Below, one piece after another: positions 44,726-57,387 of a stretch of 64,000 bases of DNA. The position numbers and the translations under genes were made by a program. The stretch comes from Rhizomys pruinosus (taxonomy: Eukaryota > Chordata > Mammalia > Rodentia > Spalacidae): contig VZQC01005680.1 in the NCBI GenBank assembly GCA_009823505.1, positions 6,421,652 through 6,485,651 on the forward strand, given 5' to 3'. How positions within the stretch are numbered: the stretch's first letter is position 1; each line of letters starts with the position of its first letter. A model generated the notes under the pieces. That model was not told the origin of the DNA. It did no database searches and worked only from the letters and a program-made list of their open reading frames with translations.

Positions 44726-46370
44726 CATTGCAAAAGATCCATGACTGAGATGACGTGTTGAAGGCTCAGCTCTGGGAGAGTCTTGACCTCTCCCAGTGAT
44801 CTGAGCATAAAATGAGAATGCTTTCTATTCATGTTTAAGATTCTGTAATAAAACATGCAATTCTTGCATCAGTATTTAATCAAGAACTTGGCACTAGAAT
44901 GTATTTTGTTTATTTTAATGGCTGTTGAATAATTACATTGATGAAATATAACTATTGAAAAGTGTCTTTGAGCATTATAAATGTCATCAAAATATATCAT
45001 ATAGTTATTTAGCATCAGATTATTAGTTTATTTAATTACTAAGTAAGAATATAATGTCAATGATTCATACATTAATGTCCTGCTCAATATGGGAAATGCC
45101 AAATTTCTGTATTTTTCATTTCTAGAATGGTGTCCATATTATCATTCTCTCTCTCTTTCTCTCTCCTCTCTCTCCATATACATGTATAAATGAACTTGTT
45201 TTGTTTTTTTTTTAAAGAGAATGCTTCCACAATCAATATTGGAAGTGAAGGTTGATTCCCTTTAATCAGATTTCTAATCAATGATTCCCCCCCCACCTGT
45301 GCTCCAGGTAGATGACCAGCAAAGTGTTAAGAACAAAATCATGCAAAATAAAGCTATGAACTCACATTAAACGTCCATTTGCAGAACTTATTTTTGGTGG
45401 ATGATCATCTTTATATGAAGGCATAGAAATATGTATTCATATGGCAACCCCCATAGTTCCTACATATCTACCGTGTGACTATTTCTATGCTTATTTTCAA
45501 GGTTTTTTTTTTTTCTAAATCATAACCTTACAGTCACTTTCTATTTAAAATAAGTTTCCTGAATTCTAAGGGAGAATGGAACACTTGGGCACCTATTTCA
45601 CATTTAAATGTCTATATACCTACTAAGTTTCAATAGCAAAGCCCTTTTGCATTTAAAAAGGCATCCATGCATTACTTGTATAATTGAAGCTATTAGGTAG
45701 ATCGGTTGCTGATGGTGGAATGAACTACAAACACTTCGATGCTTTTGTTAATAGCAGCATTAACGTGGAAACCTTCAGTACTGAGAATACAGCAGAAGCA
45801 CAGGATACAGATGACCCCAGCGACTCATTTCTCAGCACCAAGATTTAACAACTTCTAGGCATTCAGGTCAAGTGAAACATGGAGCCCGTACACAGACCGA
45901 AATGGAGAAATTAACTCAAAGAAGCAGATGGGAAGGCTGGAGAGGAGATCTGCCTGTGGGGAAGAGCAGAGCCTACCAACCCCACTCAGTGCTGCAAAAG
46001 TAGTGCTAATCAGAGCAGACTTCTCTTCTCAAAAGCTTCGAAACAAAAACATTTATTCTAAGACAATTGTTTTTATGTCTTTAGAGTTACTTCATTTGAA
46101 AATGTTACTAAATTTATTTATCACCAAGCAAAAAGATATTCAGCACTACTGGACATATAAATAATTATTCCAATTCCTACACATTTTTATTTTATGCCTT
46201 GGGACATTAGAGAGATATGTAAGGAGAAAATTATTTCACCTGATATTTTTGACATTTTGAGTCCAAGTGGGAATAATTTATTCTCCATATCTTCTGACTT
46301 GGTCTTTCTATTATGCTTATGTCTATCTCCTTCCAAACATTTTCCCCTTTGCTAAAAAGAAAGTCAGAGG
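44726..46370. other. apparently unique, AT-rich sequence
   Basis: A short CT-rich patch lies at about 45144-45174. No gene or assignable repeat. Confidence 0.4.
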
Positions 46371-46371
46371 C

Positions 46372-46560
46372 TAGAAAGATGTCTCAGCAGTGACTAGGAG
46401 AGGACCCAGGTTGGGTTCCCAGCTGCCACTCCCATCATGGTGGCTAACAACTGTCCATAACTACAAGTCCAGGGGGTTCAATGCCCTCATTGAAGCCCCA
46501 GGAGCACTGCACGCATGTATGCCATACACTTCACACACACAGGCAAACACTTATACACAT
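46372..46560 (+). mobile_element. old B2/B3-type SINE
   Basis: AGGCTAGAAAGATGTCTCAG, GGACCCAGGTTGGGTTCCCA and GGAGCACTGCACGCATGTAT. Confidence 0.75.
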
Positions 46561-46633
46561 TATGGTTAAAGCCACGGAATCAACTATTATTTATTAAATG
46601 TCTCCAACTATTAAGATCCAGCTCATAGTATAG

Positions 46634-46634
<1 letters not shown>

Positions 46635-46679
<45 letters not shown>
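46635..46679 (+). repeat. (GT)n microsatellite
   Basis: About 22 GT units. Confidence 0.95.
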
Positions 46680-46681
<2 letters not shown>

Positions 46682-46787
46682 TTAGCAAAACAGTATTTTC
46701 TTTTAAAAGATACAGATTGGTGGTAAGGCTGAAACAGATATTCATGTCAGCACCGACTTTTAAATTCTGTGGTTCTTTATTATTAAA

Positions 46788-47275
46788 AACCCTCCCTTCC
46801 TTCCTTTCTTCCTTCCTTCCTTCCTTCCTGCCTCCCTTCCCTCCCTCCTTCCCTTCCCTTCCCCTTCCCCTTGCCTTTCTTCCCCTTCCCCTCCTTCCTC
46901 CCTCCCTCTCTCCCTCCCTCCTCCATCCCTCCCTCTTCCTTCCTTCCTTCCTTCCTTCCTTCCTTCCTTCCTTTCTTCTTTCCCTTCCCTTCCCTTCCCT
47001 TCCCTTCCCCTTCCCCTTCCCTTTCTTCCCCTTCCCCTCCCTCCTCCCTTCCTTCCTTCCTTCCCTTCCCTTCCCCTTCCCCTTCCCCTTCCCCTTCCCT
47101 TCCTTCCCCTTCCCCTCCCTCCTCCCTCCCCCTCCCCCTCCCTCCCTTCCTTCCTTCCTTCCTTCCTTCCCTCCCTCCTTCCCCTCCCCTTCCCTTTCCC
47201 CTTCCCTTTCCCCTCCCTCCCTCCCTCCCTCCCTCCCTCCCTCCCTTCCTTCCTTTCTTCCTTCCTTCCTTCCTG
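46788..47275. repeat. 490-bp pure polypyrimidine tract (TTCC, CCCTT, CCCTTCC mixtures)
   Basis: Nearly every plus-strand base is C or T except four short interruptions (GCC, ATCC and similar). Sub-blocks of TTCC and CCCTTCCCCTT repeat. Both strands show long open frames because neither CT-only nor AG-only codons can be stops; these are not genes. Such tracts can form triplex (H-DNA) structures. Confidence 0.92.
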
Positions 47276-48269
47276 TGTCAAACACTGAGTTAGACAAAGC
47301 AAACCTGCTTTGTCTAATAAGCTCACTTATTCTCTCCACAAACACAGTGGAGCACGTAGAGGGGTTGAGACTGGTTCTTGGGATAGTGGGAAGACAGTCG
47401 CAGGTATTCTGTTGGGAATCTGGAGGGAAGAAGAGATAGTGACAGCTTATGGCAGAAGACACTGAGCTTGTCAGCAGCCTCTGGAAGCAATGGAGGCAAG
47501 CGCCCCAGATTCACTAGGGGCTGAACCTGACCTCTGCTCCTAGTAATCATGTGACGGCCTCAGTGCCTCCCCTGTAAAAAGTATCGACCTCAGGAGGCTG
47601 TTATGAGGACATAAAGCCACTCAGGTCCAGTGTCTGATTCACGAATCACGTGAGCCCACCTCATCTCAGGGAAATTGGCAATTGACTTGAACTAGTTCTT
47701 TCTTTCCGTAGCTCCCTTTAAGTGCGTTGTCTCACTTCTACGTATCAGATATTTTCTGAGATGAGCAGCCACATGTGCAGTGATCTGGAGACAAAAGCAG
47801 TGGAGAGCAGAGTGGCAAGAGCCCAGGGAATTACCCCTCTCACAAGGCCGTCCTGTCTTAAAGGGAAAGTGCATTTCCCTCAGACTGGCAACACCCAACA
47901 CCGGGGGCAGCGTAATATCCTACTAATTTTAGAAAAGCACTAAATATGAACAAGCCTTGTTTATTCAGTTGACTATAGCCATATGGAACTGCTGGTTCGT
48001 GCTGGCAGTTTTCTAGAATGAGGAGAGCTGTGGGAGACAGAGAGGGTCCTGTGCCTCAGCTGGGCAAACACCTGCTGCTGCGAGCTCTGGAAGAAATAAA
48101 AATTGCCAACAAGGAAGAACAAAAGAATATTAAATCTTTGCAATTTCTTTGATATTTCTGGCTTAAGCTTTTTGGATGAAAGAAATGGATTTCTTTTACA
48201 TTAGATTTGAAGGAGTAATAGGAAAAATTATGTCTTCTTAAAAATTATCTTGGGGGTAACCAACGACTG
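47276..48269. other. apparently unique sequence
   Basis: No gene or assignable repeat. Confidence 0.4.
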
Positions 48270-49060
48270 TTTAATTGGACAAGGTCTGCTCAGTAGGAGA
48301 GAATCCAAGCACAGTCACATAGCTGAAAATCCATGGTCTGAAAATCACAGACTCCAGAGGAGAGCTTATTGCCGTCACGTTATGAAATCAATGCAATTTC
48401 TCACTACATTTTAAATACTTATGCCTCAAAGTTAGATATAGATCTTGCCACTCATAAGAGTCCTTTTGCAACAGAGAGACAGTTACAAAGTTCTACAAGT
48501 AGCCAAAATGCAGGAAATAAGCAACTGTGCGGTTCCTAGCCATAATTGATGGATATAGATCCAACCCCTTCACCCAAGGCTCAGGAACACAGCAGAATGG
48601 GGTGGGGACATATTACATGAGCCAGAGGATTAGAGTGCTGTTGTCGATAGGGTAGGTCTTCTAGAGTTTACAAGAGACTAAACCCATGAAATCTCAACAG
48701 TATGGTTGTCTAAACAAGACCTCATAATGACAACAGTGGATGTGGCAACTGAAGACAGGGTTCCATCTTTAAATGGAAAGCTACAGGCACTCAATGGCTA
48801 ATAGGTTTTCCCAGCCAAAGTGTTCAAAGCTAAATAGATACACAAACAAGCACCAATAAATGGACTCGATGGAACATATGTATATATATGCATATATAAA
48901 TGTCTATATGTAGCAGTAACAAAGAAGGGGTCATGAAATTGAGAGGGGGTGGGAGGGTGACATGGGAAGAGTTGAAAGAGAGAGGAAGAAGAGGAGGAGG
49001 GGTGGTAATCATGTAAATACAGTATTCATGTATGGCATTCTGAAGAAATTAAAAAAATGA
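48270..49060 (+). mobile_element. old Lx-type L1 3' UTR
   Basis: ATCTCAACAGTATGGTTGTC, CCTCATAATGACAACAGTGG and a terminal GGTCATGAAATTGAGAGGGG followed by a G/A-rich stretch and AATTAAAAAA have the order of an old rodent L1 3' end. Confidence 0.65.
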
Positions 49061-50211
49061 TTACATCCTGATTCTTCAATAGCACTGTAAGTTTCTAGAG
49101 AGCTGGTCCCATGTCTTTCCTTCTCTATTCTGCTGTGCCTAGACTGGTCTCACAATAAGTCACACTCGATTGGCAGCTATGCAGAGAGGATGACCAAACC
49201 ATGGGATGCTGAATATTATTCTAATATGAATATACATGAATATTGTTTTCCTATAGAAAAGACTGAGGATAAGAAGTATAAAGGCAGCTGTGTTTTGTTG
49301 CAGCAGCTCAATCAGGAGGAGAGTGGCACAGCAGAATTTAACAAGCTTGTTGGTTAGTAAGAAAGGTCACAGCATGCAGAAGAATGGACCATGGGCCAGC
49401 CTTCGCTGCCTTGGTTAAAGCTGAACCTCTTCCTCTCCTTCCTGCAGATGTCCCTGTTAGCACAGCAGCAGGCGAAACAAATGAATGCAGCTGAGTGTCC
49501 TAGGATGGGACCCAGATCCAAGGTTAGAAATGGCCTCCAGATGGCAGGACTCAGCACTGCTCCTCAATGGCTAGCTCCGGGGGGCCTTGGCACAGTTGGA
49601 GCTGATGGAGCACTGTCATTTCCCTTTTCTCCTTTCCTTTCTGTGAAGTCTTTCCATATTTACTTGACATTCTCTGACCTAGTCCAATCAAGGAAATCAG
49701 ATGAATTTCCAACTTTTTAATGTTATATTGCTGTAGATTTGTTGTTTACCTTTCCTGCCTTTGAAACTCAAATCTGTCCACAATGTGGAGCATTGATCTT
49801 CTGCCCACTCAGAAAGAAGAGCAAGTCCTGAATGTAGGATGTGTACGCCTTGAATTTAGGAAAGTCGGTGAACATCAGAGGGACTTTGGAGAGATGTTTT
49901 GAGCAGGGATGTAGTACCCAAGGAATCCACCATATTCTTTGATCACAGAGTTCATTTATAAGAAAGCACTGAGCACCAACTATGATGCAACTATTAGGTC
50001 TGCGCAAGGCACAAAAGATCTCCAGCTCCCTGGAGAAGTTGAAATAATGAGCAGGTGAAATAAACATCTCAAAGTGTTAAAGCGACATATGTGAGGAGCT
50101 CTTTACCTAGCTTAAGGAGAATGATCTCTTGCTGGGAAATATTTATTCTGAAGGCTGAAGAATAATTATGTTGTCTAGTATGAGTCAAGGAATGGACAAG
50201 GGGCCAGGTTT
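49061..50211. other. apparently unique sequence with a weak exon-like site
   Basis: Only the splice-like stretch described separately (49427-49523) stands out. Confidence 0.35.
49427..49523 (+). other. weak exon-like signal, not called as a gene
   Basis: A good acceptor (CCTCTTCCTCTCCTTCCTGC then AG at 49447) precedes a 75-bp stretch open in one frame (starting MSLLAQQQAKQMN) that ends at AAG|GTTAGA, a poor donor. I do not recognise the peptide. Chance occurrence is quite possible. Confidence 0.15.
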
Positions 50212-50224
50212 AAGAGGTAAGAGG

Positions 50225-50448
50225 CGGGGCTGGAGAGATGGCCTAGCGGTTGAGAGTGCTGACTGCTCTTGCAGAGGACCCGGGTTCGATCCCCAGCACC
50301 CACATGGTGGCTGAGAACCATCTTTAACTCCAGTTCCAGGGGAATCCGACACCCTCTTCTGACCTCCGCAGCATTGCACGGCATGGGTGCACAAACCTAC
50401 ATGCAGACAGTACATTCATACACATAAAAATAAATAAAAATTTAAAAA
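50225..50448 (+). mobile_element. B2 SINE without internal duplication
   Basis: A complete B2 with the perfect 13-bp duplication AAGAGGTAAGAGG (50212-50224 and 50449-50461). It has a single AACTCCAGTTCCAGG. Confidence 0.95.
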
Positions 50449-50461
50449 AAGAGGTAAGAGG

Positions 50462-51490
50462 TGATTTGAAGGCCAACATGACAGCTGTCACATGGATTCC
50501 CTCCTGGGTTAAGTGTATTTAGACTGACAGCTTAAGTTAGGACTTAAATCCAGGAACACCAGAATCGTTGCTCTGGAAGAGCCAGTTTCTGTAGGTTTCA
50601 TGCTGAAAGAAATTAGTGCAATAGCTTTTGAATCTGTGGGTCTTTGGGGAAGAGTGGTAGGTATTTCATTACATCCGTGGACTATGTATGTAATCACTTG
50701 TGGCAGAGGACTTGCTGCCTGTTAGCATGTGTATAAACACAGCACAGCAACAAATCAACAGTTACAGGCAAATGGACAAGGGAGATGCTCACAGAGATTC
50801 CTAGAGAAAACTGGAACAAGTTTGAATTGCTTGGAACTTCTGTGTGACAGAAGTAAGGCGGGACTTTGAGGTCAATGTGGAGGGGATGGATGGTGCAAGC
50901 AAATCATGCATTGTACGTTTATGCCGATTTGTTGGCACAGAGATCTTAAAGGTGTGGAGGTTCTGTTACATCTAAACTACTCTGGCCTCCAGCTTGTCTT
51001 CTCACTCTCTCATCCACAGCTCTTTTGGGAACACACACATCACTGCTGGGTGTCTAAGAAATTAGAAATATGGAGAGATGAGCTAAGTTCCTTGACGTGA
51101 ACAATTCTCTGTTAGTTTCTGCTTTTATTTTCTGGAACTTTTGGCTCTTAAGCATTGCAGGGTAACTTAACTGATTTTCATTAATGTCTTGCTCTTTTAG
51201 ATACTCCATAGGTTTGTTTTCTACATAAATGTGGCCTGGAAGTGATTGGTAAAACATTCAACAAGATGATTTGTCCAAAATGGATGACATATTTTAGTGA
51301 CTAGGGGTGTTTATAAAAATGTTGATTATGCTTTAACTGAATTATTATTGTTTTGGTCATTATAAACCTAATGAGTATTTAAGACTTAAAAGTCACATAA
51401 CAGGTGCTTTTTGAGAAAAATAATAATCCTCTACACAAGCAAGTATAAGCATGCAGGCTAAGCACTCTGGAATTCATTTGAAATTGTTAG
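50462..51490. other. apparently unique sequence
   Basis: No gene or assignable repeat. Confidence 0.4.
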
Positions 51491-51647
51491 CCAGGCATGG
51501 TGGTGCACGCCTTTAATCCTAGCATTTGGGAGGCAGAGGCAGGAGGATCTTTGTGAGTTCAAGGCCAGCCTGGTCTACAGAGAGAGTTCCAGGACAGCTG
51601 GGGCTACATGGAGACACTGTCTCAAAAAGACCAAAAAAAAAAAAAAT
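51491..51647 (+). mobile_element. B1 SINE
   Basis: GCCAGGCATGGTGGTGCACG head, full body, CTCAAAAAGACC and poly(A). Confidence 0.94.
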
Positions 51648-51867
51648 AGCACATGCTTCAGGCCATGGATAAATGGTCTGGGTACAGGAAAGTCCTGTTT
51701 TAATGACTGTCATAATTGCCATTTCCATATTCTTGGGTGACTTTCACAATTTTTCTGGAATCCCAAACTATGTCTGATGTGGACTCAACTTTTTAAAATA
51801 AAAACATATATAGTTCATGGGACTTTTTAATACTTCGTAATTATTACTTTTTTTGAAATTTGTTATT

Positions 51868-51918
51868 TATTTATTTATGATTTTTTGGATTAAAGGCATG
51901 TGTCACCATGTCTGGCCT
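51868..51918 (-). mobile_element. B1 fragment, antisense
   Basis: GGATTAAAGGCATGTGTCAC and CATGTCTGGCC are the antisense B1 head only. Confidence 0.65.
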
Positions 51919-54725
51919 CATAATTATTTTTAATAATACACTTGTGTTCTACAATTATATCAAAATGCTTTTCTTATCAGCAGGACAATTTTAAGATTAT
52001 TTTTGTCTTTTAGGCATGATAGAGTAAGGAGATCCTAAAAGATTATGTACATGCTTTCAAAAGTTTTTGATATATGCCCTGAGAGAATTTGTAAAATTAT
52101 ATCTTGACATTTAGAAACAAACCCTAGGGGAAATTATCATTTATGTGTTTTTGTTTGATTATGATCCCTAGAAACTGCCTTCTTTCTCTCTTTGAATTTC
52201 CTGTGCCTACCACAGTACAATATTCACTGAATAAATTATACAAAATTCTAAGAGCCCTTGTGTTCCTATGACTAGTGTTCCTTGGACAGTGGGAAGTTGA
52301 AAAGAATCATTACTTTCTGAGTTCCAGGTTACTTCTTGGATTAAGAAAACACCTGAGTCACAACTTCCTATGAAATGTCAAGAGCCTGTGGTACTTAACT
52401 CATTAGTCCAACAGCATATGTACTTTGATGCTATGAACCAAGTAGTTGCTGGCACTGGGAATGGTGCCAGCACCCCAAAGCAGACGCCCGGTCCCAGGCT
52501 GTGGCTTCACTTTTCCGAGAAACCTTCGATGCTGTTGGCAGCTGTTGCACTGTGACCACAGACTCATTTGTGCAAATGGAAAGCTGGAACTCTATTTCCT
52601 CCCAACTCTCTCTGAATTTGATTAGATTTACTTCTAAGTCATTGTTTCAAGCACTCATTATGTGCCCACGTAGGATTTGATTCCTCTCTCAGGGGCTCCC
52701 GAAATGCTAAAAGCACGAATACAATTGCACAGATGCACTGCCATCCACCCGCTCCACCTAGTTATCCTCCTCTCGCTTTGATCTAAAATTTAAATTTCAG
52801 CTCCGCTTTAGATCTCTTTATTACTAAGTCCCATTTTGTATTTATATACTAGTATATAAGATAAAATGTGATTATATACAATTAGTATATAATGAACATG
52901 TTTACATATATACAGTATATAAAATCAAGAGCCATCTCTTAAGATTTGTCATCCAGCTTTCTATCTAATACACACACACATAAATACAGATACACATATA
53001 AGCACACATAAGTACAAACATATGCACACACACACATACACTCATGCACACTCACACACACAAGCACACAGTCACAATCACATTTATAGCCCATGTTTCA
53101 TTTTTCATCTATTCCTTACTATGATTTATTTTCTGAAGTCACTATTGCTCAAAAATCCTTTCTTTAGCTTCCCAAGTCTCCATGAGGTGAAGCTTCTTCT
53201 CTCTTTCACAGTACCCTGTAGTTATAGATGCTAAAATAACAATATCATAAGACAGACACAACTTCCTGTAAGTGTCTGATACCCAATTAGACTTCTCATA
53301 CAATGTTTAGCACACAGAGGACAAATACAACTCTGATCTCCATGGTATGGTTCCTGGCACACAGAATTTCCTAATACATGTTGGGTAAACATCCAATTTC
53401 AGCTATATTGGCATTCTTACAAATGAGACCATTGCATAAGGAAATACAAGCTTGGTTTTATGTTCCAATTAGATTTTGGTGTGAACATAAATATTTCAAA
53501 TTTAAATATATTTGGTATACTTTAAGAATGCTACTGAGTGGAAATTCTTGATCTCTCTTTAGTAGGTAGTTTACTTTGAAAAGATCTACAATATTCATGT
53601 TGGGAGAAAGGCCCCTCAAGCTTCTGAAGCATGCCTCCTTTGGGGTCCTTCTCTTGTGACTTTTCTCACACCACCCTTGAAGAGCTGGTGATCTGCATTA
53701 TTGGTAATTTGGGCAGAATGACCAGGATTCTTGATTCCACCTGCTTTATTCTCAAATGCAAGATGCTCACAAGAACAGAATGCTTATTGGAAACAAAGTC
53801 TTCTCTCCTTTAGGTCAGGATCTATCAGGTTATCTTAGTCGTGCCGTCTATCCAATTCTGTGTGAGGATGCCTTTGGATGTCATGGTTAGATTGTCCTTT
53901 ATATTATTTATATTATTTCTCAGTTTGTTCAAAGTCTAAATGAGAAAGAGACTTTCTCAGAGTCTATATGCATTGTACAATGTTTAGAAAATCATTTGGA
54001 AAAGCACTTGAAGATCTGCTAGGTCTGAATCAGTCCCCACCTAAATCAGTTTATTTTTATCATAGTTACACAGAAAGAGACTCAAGACTTGGCACATCCC
54101 CAGTTTGATTCCAGCTTTACCAGAGAGCAAAAACCAGATAGATGGACAAAACTTTGGTCTATGGTAGAACCCAAGAAGGATCTAAATTACCTGCTCTAGC
54201 TTGTGCTGGCTCGTATGCATCACATCAGACTCTTTGCCTTAACTTGCACTTTTACCTTTGACTGTACTCCATACTTAAAAGCTTGGCTAGGTTCCAATTC
54301 AATGCTCTCTCTATTGGCAGCATTCTGCCATGATCCAGTCTGAAGAATTTACATGCTTGCTGAAAACATTTATTCTGAGTGTGTTTCTGGTCCTGTTGAG
54401 ACTGCTTTTCCACAAGTGGAACAAGTAGATTGGAGACATCAGCTGTCAAGTTGCTTTTTGTAAATGGCAGCATTGTATAAAGATGTACTGGGATGTCACT
54501 TCTAGGGAAATCTAGTTTGAATAACATTCAAACATGTACTAGCTCTTGATTTTGAACACTTGTAATGGAGCAATACTGACTGTCAGCTCCAGGCATTGTT
54601 AAGACATATTACTTCTAATGTCTGTCAACTAGTTATACCAATCTTGAAAGGTAGATGTAACAACATCACTGGCTAAAGATGAAGAAGCCAGCATATGGAG
54701 TACTCACATAAAGTTCTACAGCATC

Positions 54726-54730
<5 letters not shown>
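51919..54730. other. apparently unique sequence
   Basis: Contains a CA-rich imperfect microsatellite at about 52970-53075. Otherwise AT-rich with no recognised gene. Confidence 0.4.
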
Positions 54731-54775
<45 letters not shown>

Positions 54776-54815
54776 GTGTGTGTGCACATGTGTGTGCATG
54801 TGTGTGTGTGTGTTA
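54731..54815 (+). repeat. (CT)n(GT)n compound microsatellite
   Basis: A CT run to about 54772, then GT-rich sequence with CACATG interruptions. Confidence 0.95.
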
Positions 54816-55371
54816 CATGCATGTGAGTCTGGTTACAAATGCTCTTGCATATGTGCAGGGCAGAGGAGGACATTGAATATCTTCTATTGCTGTCTGCCTT
54901 GTTGCTTTGAGGCAGGATCTGTCACTGAACTTGAAGCCTCCCCTTTTCTACTAGTCTGGCTGGCCAGTGTTGGGGTTATACAGATGCTGGAGGCTCGAGT
55001 ATTGCTCCCTGCCCTGCCCAGTTTGACTTGAATTTTGTCCTGGTTTTACATTTACAAGCTTCAACAAACAATGATGAACAGAATCTGCTCTAAAGAGCTG
55101 AGCTGTCCTCCCTGTCCCCAAGCACCACTTTCTGCTTCAGCCGCTATAAATAACCATTTACATATGCACAGGTGCTTTTCATAATTCTTATTTACCCTTA
55201 AACAATTTATTTATGCAACTCTAAATACATCAAGGAGCACACGCACATCTTTTCCTCATCTTGTGTGTCAATGTGTTGCCTATAAAGCATCACTAGGCTT
55301 TTATGTTGCTGATGCCTGCAACTTTGGGGATGATCTTGCTTTCTTTGCTTACTCAGCTTTTTCTCCATTAA

Positions 55372-55375
<4 letters not shown>

Positions 55376-55438
<63 letters not shown>
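55376..55438 (+). repeat. (GA)n microsatellite
   Basis: About 31 GA units. Confidence 0.95.
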
Positions 55439-55443
<5 letters not shown>

Positions 55444-55709
55444 CAGCATAGAGTTGCTGGGCCTTGATAACCTCACTTTGCTCAGTATTTTCTCGTTTTC
55501 TATCTATGATTGGAAACTGCACAGTTTCCTTGTTCTTTACATCTTGATAAAATTCCACTGTGTATATGTATATTTCATTATCCATTCACAGTTATACACA
55601 TATTGTTTGCTGTTTAGTTTTAACTGTCCATTTAACATCTTAAATCACCTGGGACAGGAGTCTCAGTGACAGATTGTCTACGTCAGGTTGGCTTTGAACA
55701 CATCTGTGG

Positions 55710-55930
55710 GGGGTTGTCCTGATTAGACTGATTTCAGTGGGAAGACCCACACACAATGCTGGGTGCCATTCCCAAAGCAGGGTATCCTGAACTGCAGAGA
55801 GTGGAGAGACAAGCTGAGCATTTGTGTGTACGTGTTATTCACTGCTCTCTGCTCTAGTGGAGGTCCTGTGACTAGAGGGTTCATTTCTGCCGCCTTGACT
55901 TCTGCACCATGAGGAACTATTATTGCTTAG
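55710..55930 (+). repeat. ancient interspersed repeat, second copy
   Basis: GTTGTCCTGATTAGACTGAT, CAGTGGGAAGACCCACACAC and ACAAGCTGAGCATTTGTGTG follow the same order as 38463-38735. Confidence 0.5.
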
Positions 55931-55934
55931 GATT

Positions 55935-56023
55935 GTGAGCTTCGATGTGGGTGCTGGGAACTTAATCAGGTTTCTCTGCAAAATCAGCCAGTGCTCTTAA
56001 CTACTGAGCCATCTCTCCAGCCT
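55935..56023 (-). mobile_element. B2 5' half, antisense
   Basis: GGGTGCTGGGAACTTAATCA to CCATCTCTCCAGCCT, only the tRNA-like part. Confidence 0.8.
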
Positions 56024-56124
56024 ACCCTTCTGATTGAAGTGAGATGGGTTCTCATGTAGGCCATTTTATTTGGTTGTTTCCTTGATCTTTCATTTGGGGG
56101 GGGTTATGTATTCTAGGCATTGGT

Positions 56125-56336
56125 ATTTTTTAATTTTCTTTTTATTTTATGTGTACGAGTATTTTGCTGCAACTATGTAAGTGCACACATGTGGTGCATA
56201 GCCCATGAAGGCCAGGAGAGGATGCCAGATCCCATAGACCTGGAGTTATAGATGGTTGTTAGCCACCATGTGGGTGCTGGGAATTGAACCTGTGTTCTCT
56301 GGAAAAGTATCCAGCTGTGCCATCTCTCCTGCCCTG
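56125..56336 (-). mobile_element. old B2/B3-type SINE, antisense
   Basis: TTTATTTTATGTGTACGAGT, GGCCAGGAGAGGATGCCAGA and CATGTGGGTGCTGGGAATTG. Confidence 0.82.
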
Positions 56337-56435
56337 ATATTGTCTAAGATTATATAGTTGACAAAGATTTTCTCCAATCTGTAGTTTACCACAAATCAAT
56401 TAACTGTCTCCTTTGCTGTCCAAAACAATATTTTT

Positions 56436-56597
56436 TTTAATTTTTTTTAAATTTTTTATTTTTATTTATTTATTATTTTTTTATTTTTTATGTGTATGAG
56501 TGTACTGTCTGTGTTAGGTTGGTGCACCTGTGTCATGCAATGTTGCGGAGGTCAGAAGAGGGCTTCGGATTCCCCTGGAACTGGAGTTAAAGATATA
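56436..56597 (-). mobile_element. B2 3' part, antisense, 5'-truncated
   Basis: An A/T-rich tail, then GTGTATGAGTGTACTGTCTG to CTGGAACTGGAGTTAAAGAT; the tRNA-like head is missing. Confidence 0.85.
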
Positions 56598-56711
56598 ATT
56601 TTATGAGATCACATTTGACAGTTGTTGGCTTTATTTCCATAATGACCAAAGTCCTGTTTAGAAAATCTGTACCTTTATATCAGTTTTATAGTGTTTAGAT
56701 CTTTCTTTTAA

Positions 56712-56782
56712 AAAAAGTTATTTTATGCGCATGTGTGCTTTGCTTGCATGTATGTAAGTACACCTGTGTCAGGCAATACCCG
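56712..56782 (-). mobile_element. old B2-type SINE, left part of a split copy
   Basis: TGCGCATGTGTGCTTTGCTT to GGCAATACCC is an antisense B2/B3 3' part. The 5' part appears at 57388-57415. Confidence 0.6.
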
Positions 56783-57387
56783 TGTATTAGTCACTTTTCT
56801 GTTGCTGTGATAAAACCACCATGACCAAGGGAATTTATAAAAGGAAGAATTTATTTGAACTTACGATTGATGGTTCCAGGGAATTAGAGTCCATTGTGGT
56901 GGGAGGCATGGTGGCTGGGGCTGGAGCAGAAAGCCAAGGTTCACATCTTTTTTTTTTTAATTTTTTAATTTTATTTTTTTATTAATTTTATTTATTTCTG
57001 TATGTATATGATTGTGCTGTCTGCATGCAAGTCTGTGCACCCGTGTCATGCAATGCCGCGGAGGTCAGAAGCGGGGATCAGATTCCCCTGGAACTGGAGT
57101 TCTCCTGGAATTGGAGTTACAGATGGTTCTCGGCCACCATGTGGGTGCTGGGGATTGAACCTGGGTCCTCTGCAAGAGCAGTCGGTGCTCTTAACCGCTA
57201 GGCCATCTCTCCAGCCCCAAGGTTCACATCTTGCAATGAGCACAGGAAGTCCAGAGAGCCTCTGGAGACTAGCAAGGCTTGTTAAGCTCTCTAAGCCCAC
57301 CCCCAATGACGTACTTCCTCCAGCATGACCACACCTTCTAAGACCTCCAAGAACAGTGCCACCAGCTGGGGACAAAATGTCTGAATA
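56783..57387 (+). repeat. LTR-like rodent dispersed repeat, copy 5, hosting a B2
   Basis: TGTATTAGTCACTTTTCTG to GGGACAAAATGTCTGAATAC, close to copy 3 but lacking the last 45 bases. A B2 inserted at 56949-57217. Confidence 0.65.
56949..57217 (-). mobile_element. B2 SINE, subfamily with internal duplication, antisense
   Basis: A complete minus-strand B2. The perfect 14-bp duplication CAAGGTTCACATCT (56935-56948 and 57218-57231) shows it landed in the LTR-like repeat. Confidence 0.96.

Noticed and set aside
46623..47462. Long open frames on both strands (Pro/Ser-rich on plus, Glu/Gly/Lys/Arg-rich on minus)
   Set aside because: A polypyrimidine/polypurine tract lacks stops on both strands by composition alone; there are no domains or splice context.
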